A stretch of DNA of 15,893 nt from Methanomassiliicoccaceae archaeon (lineage in GTDB: Archaea; Thermoplasmatota; Thermoplasmata; Methanomassiliicoccales; Methanomethylophilaceae), in the NCBI GenBank assembly GCA_009776625.1, contig WRNL01000024.1, positions 1 through 15,893 of the forward strand. The letters run 5' to 3'. The notes beneath the pieces were generated by a model. It searched no databases and had not been told where the DNA came from. It worked only from the letters and a program-made list of their open reading frames with translations. The position numbers were made by a program, and so were the translations under genes. Of the stretch, positions 13,194 through 15,893 are shown in pieces. Numbering within the stretch: position 1 is the first letter of the stretch; each line of letters opens with the position of its first letter.

Positions 13194-13616
13194 TTATTTG
13201 TAGTCCCTGAGGGTCTTTCTGTATTTTGAGTATCTTCCTACTGTGAGGTCGAACCCGCGCGGCAGGTTCGCCTCGCACGCGGCCCTTATCTTCTCGACGG
13301 CCTCCCCCAGCATCTCCTCGTCCTCCACATCGAGCTCGATGTAGAACGCCCCGACCTGGTACCTCAGCTCAACCTCGCGTCCGGCGACCATTATCACCTT
13401 GCGCTCGGAGTGGTTGTTGGGCAACCCTTTGCCGGGGCCGCTCCCCAGGACCTCCGAGATGCTCTCTCCGGTCATGTTTATCTGCCTGATGCGGTCGATG
13501 GGGTCGAGCGCGTTCAGCACCTTCTCGGTGGTGTCCGCGCTCAGCAACGTGTGGGAGAATATCTCCACTTCGGGAAGGGGTATCCCCGCGTACTCTACAG
13601 TTGGTTCACTCAACAT
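13194..13616 (-). CDS. mcrD: Methyl-coenzyme M reductase operon protein D
   Basis: A 140-residue accessory protein, normal length for McrD. Recognisable features: PLPEVEIFSHTLLSADTTEK near the N-terminus, ISEVLGSGPGKGLPNNHSER in the middle, VAGREVELRYQVGAFYIELD, and the basic C-terminus GFDLTVGRYSKYRKTLRDYK. Family knowledge: McrD is not part of the purified enzyme; it associates with apo-MCR or MCR assembly and is present in nearly all mcr operons. It lies seven bases after the mcrB stop, and its ribosome-binding sequence GAGGT overlaps that stop (TGAGGT). It ends in TAA, which lies next to the mcrG ribosome-binding site. mcrC, which follows mcrD in many other methanogens, is absent here; it is at 1654-2277. 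Confidence 0.96.
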   Translation of the reverse strand: MLSEPTVEYAGIPLPEVEIFSHTLLSADTTEKVLNALDPIDRIRQINMTGESISEVLGSGPGKGLPNNHSERKVIMVAGREVELRYQVGAFYIELDVEDEEMLGEAVEKIRAACEANLPRGFDLTVGRYSKYRKTLRDYK

Positions 13617-13623
13617 AACGACC

Positions 13624-14952
13624 TCAGAGCTTCTTTGCGATCTTCTTCGCCTCGGCGCCTACCACCTGGATGGGCGTGCGGAATTCGATCATGTCGCCGA
13701 ACACTTCTTTGATGAGTCCGGACGTCGCTTCTGGCGAGAACGTCTGCGTTCCACCGTCGAGGCAGTTGGCCGCGGTGACGGCGGGGATCAGGACGCCCTT
13801 GGAGTGCTTCGTGACGACGTGGTTGCCGTGGAACAGGCCGGGGCCTCCGCCTCCGTAGATGGAGTGAGAGAAGAAAGACATGCCCACGCCCACGCCTGCG
13901 GATCTCCCGTAGTCGGTGCCTGGCAGCCCGGTCTCGTGCTCCAGCAGGTCGTTCCAGTACAGGACCGTCCCGGGGACTCCCTGCGCCGCCCTCGCGGCGC
14001 CGATGTTAACCATGACGGCCGCTACCTGGCCGATGGCCGCGTAGGCGTTCCAGAGGGGGAGGTCCTTCGTCGAGTACACCTTGTACCCGGACGGGAGCGT
14101 CTCCTTCACGTATATGACGTTGTCGTCGATCGCCCTCTCGACGAGCGACTCGACGACGGAACCGACGGTCCCGGTCTTGCCGTTCTTTTTGACTATTGTG
14201 TAGAGGATGTTGTTCGCGTTGAGGCCCTGGTATGCGAGGCCCAGCAGGTGGCTCCTCTCGAAGTTCCCAATGGCGTCGCCCATCTCGAAGGCGCCGCACT
14301 GCTCGAATATGGACGAGAGCGCCACGCCCTGCATCGCGTTCTTGTTGACGAGCGCGACAACGTGGTTGGCCATGATGTTCCTGAGGGCGTACCCCGCCCC
14401 CTCGTTGTTCTGCGGAACGTCGAGGATCGACTTGACGTTCGCGCCGTCGAATGTCACCGTCTGCGGGTACCTCCCCCAGACCGCCCCCTTGACCATGTTG
14501 GCCTTGTACATGGGGACCTTGAACTCGTCGATGATCGCCTCGGTGACCGCCGACGCCACGGATGTGAACCCGGTGGTGTACTCCACGCCGGCGTTCATCC
14601 TTGCCTCCGGCACTATTACGACCAGGCTCTTCCCGTCCGCCTTTATGGCGATGGATGTGTCGTCGTCCGGCGTAACCTGGACCTTCTCTTTGACTGCAGC
14701 CGCAATCTTCTTCGCGTTCTCGACCAATTTTATGTCGATCTCCTTGCCTTTGATCTGCGCCTCACCCATGTTCCCGGTCTTCAGAGCTTTCTCGATACCG
14801 GCAAGGTTGACTGCAACAGTTCTCTTGGTCAGAGATGCGATTTTCTTGATCGCGTTGTTGCGCAACGGACTGATGGCTTCCAACGGGATTTCTTTCGCTA
14901 TGCGTTTACCGTTGTCGTCATACAGGTCGATTACGTCCTTGTATTTTGGCAT
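13624..14952 (-). CDS. mcrB: Methyl-coenzyme M reductase subunit beta
   Basis: A 442-residue subunit, typical for McrB. It contributes the conserved loop SFFSHSIYGGGGPGLFHGNH (359-378); Y366 in it corresponds to the active-site tyrosine (Tyr367 in M. marburgensis), and the loop leads into VVTKHSKGVLIPAVTAANCLDGGTQ. Other family segments are the N-terminus PKYKDVIDLYDDNGKRI, VPEARMNAGVEYTTGFTSVA, and RNIMANHVVALVNKNAMQGV. It is the first gene of the operon. Start ATG 14952 is preceded by a strong GGAGGT at five bases, inside a leader of about 60 bases from the predicted transcription start. The mcrD gene follows after seven bases. A 547-codon plus-strand frame across the same region is an antisense shadow. 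Confidence 0.98.
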   Translation of the reverse strand: MPKYKDVIDLYDDNGKRIAKEIPLEAISPLRNNAIKKIASLTKRTVAVNLAGIEKALKTGNMGEAQIKGKEIDIKLVENAKKIAAAVKEKVQVTPDDDTSIAIKADGKSLVVIVPEARMNAGVEYTTGFTSVASAVTEAIIDEFKVPMYKANMVKGAVWGRYPQTVTFDGANVKSILDVPQNNEGAGYALRNIMANHVVALVNKNAMQGVALSSIFEQCGAFEMGDAIGNFERSHLLGLAYQGLNANNILYTIVKKNGKTGTVGSVVESLVERAIDDNVIYVKETLPSGYKVYSTKDLPLWNAYAAIGQVAAVMVNIGAARAAQGVPGTVLYWNDLLEHETGLPGTDYGRSAGVGVGMSFFSHSIYGGGGPGLFHGNHVVTKHSKGVLIPAVTAANCLDGGTQTFSPEATSGLIKEVFGDMIEFRTPIQVVGAEAKKIAKKL

Positions 14953-14957
14953 TTCAT

Positions 14958-14963
14958 ACCTCC
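14958..14963 (-). promoter_or_regulatory. Strong ribosome-binding site of mcrB
   Basis: The minus strand reads GGAGGT, five bases before ATG 14952. An overlapping ATG at 14957 is out of frame and too close to the site to be the start. This is the strongest Shine-Dalgarno sequence noticed in the window, fitting a highly expressed operon. Confidence 0.75.
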
Positions 14964-15013
14964 TTTTTTAAATAACTCGCAGGAAACGGTGATTTTTCCC
15001 GCATACCCCTTGC

Positions 15014-15050
15014 AAAACCATGTAACGTGTTATCCAATATAAAACCATGT
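15014..15050 (-). promoter_or_regulatory. mcr operon promoter with paired 10-bp direct repeats
   Basis: On the minus strand the TATA box is TTTTATATT (15036-15044). Predicted transcription start is about 15014, giving a leader of about 62 bases before mcrB. The sequence ACATGGTTTT occurs exactly twice, at 15041-15050 (overlapping the TATA box) and 15014-15023 (ending at the predicted start), 27 bases apart. Between them TAAC-GT-GTTA (15023-15032) forms a short inverted pair. The arrangement suits a regulator that competes with TATA-binding protein, but no regulator is identified. Confidence 0.55.
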
Positions 15051-15174
15051 GAAAAAGCACGGCTTTCTGCCAAAGTCCGACCATTTCCAGGCTGTGGGGG
15101 CGGCGGCGGGAATGGGGGGGACGATGCCTGCGCCCCGTTCATCGTATTTAAAAGTTATTGGGCGTAACATCCTT
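15051..15174. other. Intergenic region between mcr promoter and DUF169
   Basis: No gene, tRNA or array is seen. It contains an AT patch GTATTTAAAAGTT (15144-15156) that could act as a second, more distant promoter for the mcr operon (leader about 170 bases), and a G-rich stretch near 15096-15120. A 62-codon minus-strand frame here has a proline-rich, low-complexity start and is not convincing. Confidence 0.45.
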
Positions 15175-15208
15175 CATGCCTGCGGGCATGTTTTTATTGT
15201 TAACAATA
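15175..15208. promoter_or_regulatory. Hairpin, T-run and palindrome upstream of mcr
   Basis: CATGCC, loop TGCG, GGCATG (15175-15190) is followed on the plus strand by TTTTT and then by the 14-bp perfect palindrome TATTGTTAACAATA (15195-15208). It lies between the DUF169 stop and the mcr promoter. As a plus-strand signal it resembles an intrinsic terminator with nothing obvious to terminate; on the minus strand it may end the DUF169 transcript or bind a dimeric regulator. Confidence 0.4.
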
Positions 15209-15232
15209 CAGAAACGGATAACACCGGCGGGC

Positions 15233-15893
15233 TCAGCCCCTGCTCGCCTTGGCGAGGGGGCCGCCCGCATACCTCTCCAGCCTGGCGACGTACCCCGGGA
15301 TCAGACCGTAAGGTATGCCGCAGGCCATCTCCCCGGCGGCCATGTCCGTCCTCTTCCTGCACCCGAAGCACCCCAGCGAGATGTTGGGGGCCCCCGTTGC
15401 CATGGGGACGGCGGTGACGTCCTCGCACGCGCACTGGAACGGGGCGGTGCTGAACGTGGCGCGGCCGCCCCCCTCCGCCGTCATCATCGCGACCACCCAG
15501 TACACCCTCTCGACCAGATCCGCTATTATCACCACGTCGGGTACGAACCCCGCCCTCCCCAGCGGGCACACCGCCTCGCCCACGGTCTTGTATGGGACGA
15601 TCGCCCTCTCGTCCATCATCCTCTTGGCCGCTTCGACCGAGTCGTGTATCCCTATCCCTGCGTGGAACTCGCCGGATGCCGCCTTGGCAGGGGTCTCGGT
15701 CATCCCGAGGACCGCCGCCCCTATGTGGCAGTTGGACATCTCGAAGGGCACGTTGAGGCATTCGCCGCCCCTCGCCCGGAACACGGCCTGGCAGTGGCTG
15801 AGCTGGGAGCCTGGCACCGCCGGCCCCTCGGGGTAGGCCTCGCCCTCCCTGACCAGCCTCACCGCCACCGGCTCGTGCGCGAGGCCGAGGAGG
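15233..15893 (-). CDS. DUF169 protein (5' end beyond right edge)
   Basis: About 219 residues are visible; the frame is open to the right edge, so the true start is outside. The family pattern of DUF169 is clear: LGLAHEPVAVRLVREGE near the visible N-terminus, LSHCQAVFRARGGE, MSNCHIGAAVLGM, a central VPDVVIIADLVERVYWVVAMM segment, then FQCACEDVTAVPMATGAPN and SLGCFGCRKRTDMAAGEMA, ending in a short tail. The repeated C residues (SHC, SNC, CAC, GCFGC) are typical of the family and suggest metal or cluster binding. Its function is unknown to me. It is on the same strand as mcrB with 280 bases between, which hold the mcr promoter, so the two are probably separate transcription units. Confidence 0.85.
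   Translation of the reverse strand, partial: LLGLAHEPVAVRLVREGEAYPEGPAVPGSQLSHCQAVFRARGGECLNVPFEMSNCHIGAAVLGMTETPAKAASGEFHAGIGIHDSVEAAKRMMDERAIVPYKTVGEAVCPLGRAGFVPDVVIIADLVERVYWVVAMMTAEGGGRATFSTAPFQCACEDVTAVPMATGAPNISLGCFGCRKRTDMAAGEMACGIPYGLIPGYVARLERYAGGPLAKASRG

Noticed and set aside
12406..13278. Longer 290-residue start for mcrG
   Set aside because: It would overlap the mcrD end by 85 bases, has no family counterpart, and ATG 13182 has a well-placed ribosome-binding site.
13399..15042. 547-codon open frame on the plus strand
   Set aside because: It is antisense to mcrB and mcrD, which are unmistakable; no protein-family features are seen.
14954..15142. 62-codon minus-strand frame covering the mcr promoter
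   Set aside because: It has a proline-run N-terminus, overlaps the promoter and ribosome-binding site, and has no ribosome-binding site of its own.
1..15893. CRISPR arrays, tRNA or rRNA genes, transposases
   Set aside because: No regularly spaced repeats, cloverleaf landmarks or transposase motifs were seen on either strand by eye; a tRNA-detection run would settle any small RNA gene.

Overview
The window is about 15.9 kb of GC-rich archaeal DNA from a methanogen. It carries the methyl-coenzyme M reductase (MCR) structural operon in the order mcrB-mcrD-mcrG-mcrA-DUF2098 and part of the MCR activation/marker cluster in the order atwA-mcrC-mmp3-mmp6, both on the minus strand. There is no mcrC inside the mcr operon. 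That split, the sequence character of McrA, and the absence of TAG stops (0 of 18 visible stops) suggest Methanomassiliicoccales, the H2-dependent methylotrophic, pyrrolysine-using Thermoplasmata methanogens. The order-level placement is an inference.

Layout, left to right. Positions 1-3900 hold atwA-mcrC-mmp3-mmp6, tightly overlapping and running off the left edge, with a TATA box placed for leaderless atwA. Positions 4038-4748 hold an unrecognised minus-strand protein. Positions 4900-6179 hold a plus-strand pair: a winged-helix DUF4443 regulator fused to a C-terminal DUF2111 domain, and a Cys-rich DUF6951-like protein, ending in a perfect 12-bp hairpin. Positions 6255-6803 hold an unrecognised 182-aa protein. 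Positions 6844-7546 hold a HEPN/MNT toxin-antitoxin-type pair on the minus strand. Positions 7759-8967 hold the YcaO protein (methanogenesis marker 1), the predicted McrA thioglycine synthase. Positions 9177-9749 hold a DUF1963/YwqG-like protein on the minus strand. Positions 10005-10310 hold a solitary MNT nucleotidyltransferase on the plus strand. Positions 10447-14952 hold the mcr operon. Positions 14953-15232 are the mcr promoter region. From 15233 to the right edge is a 5'-truncated DUF169 gene.

How the genes work together: McrA, McrB and McrG form the methane-releasing enzyme. McrD is an accessory protein. McrC, Mmp3 and the A2 ATPase belong to the ATP-dependent machinery that reduces the nickel of F430, and YcaO makes the thioamide at the McrA glycine that is visibly conserved here. 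The genes between the two MCR clusters (3.9-10.4 kb) are partly accessory. The toxin-antitoxin-type genes, the DUF1963-like gene and the unknown at 4.0-4.7 kb look less GC-biased in codon use than the core genes.

The most unusual structure is at 9846-10504. The 3' end of the mcr-operon DUF2098 gene, together with its U-rich terminator, is duplicated (44 bp identical, then a decaying coding remnant with an in-frame TAG). The solitary MNT gene lies between the two copies. The mcr promoter also carries two exact 10-bp direct repeats, one over the TATA box and one next to the predicted transcription start.
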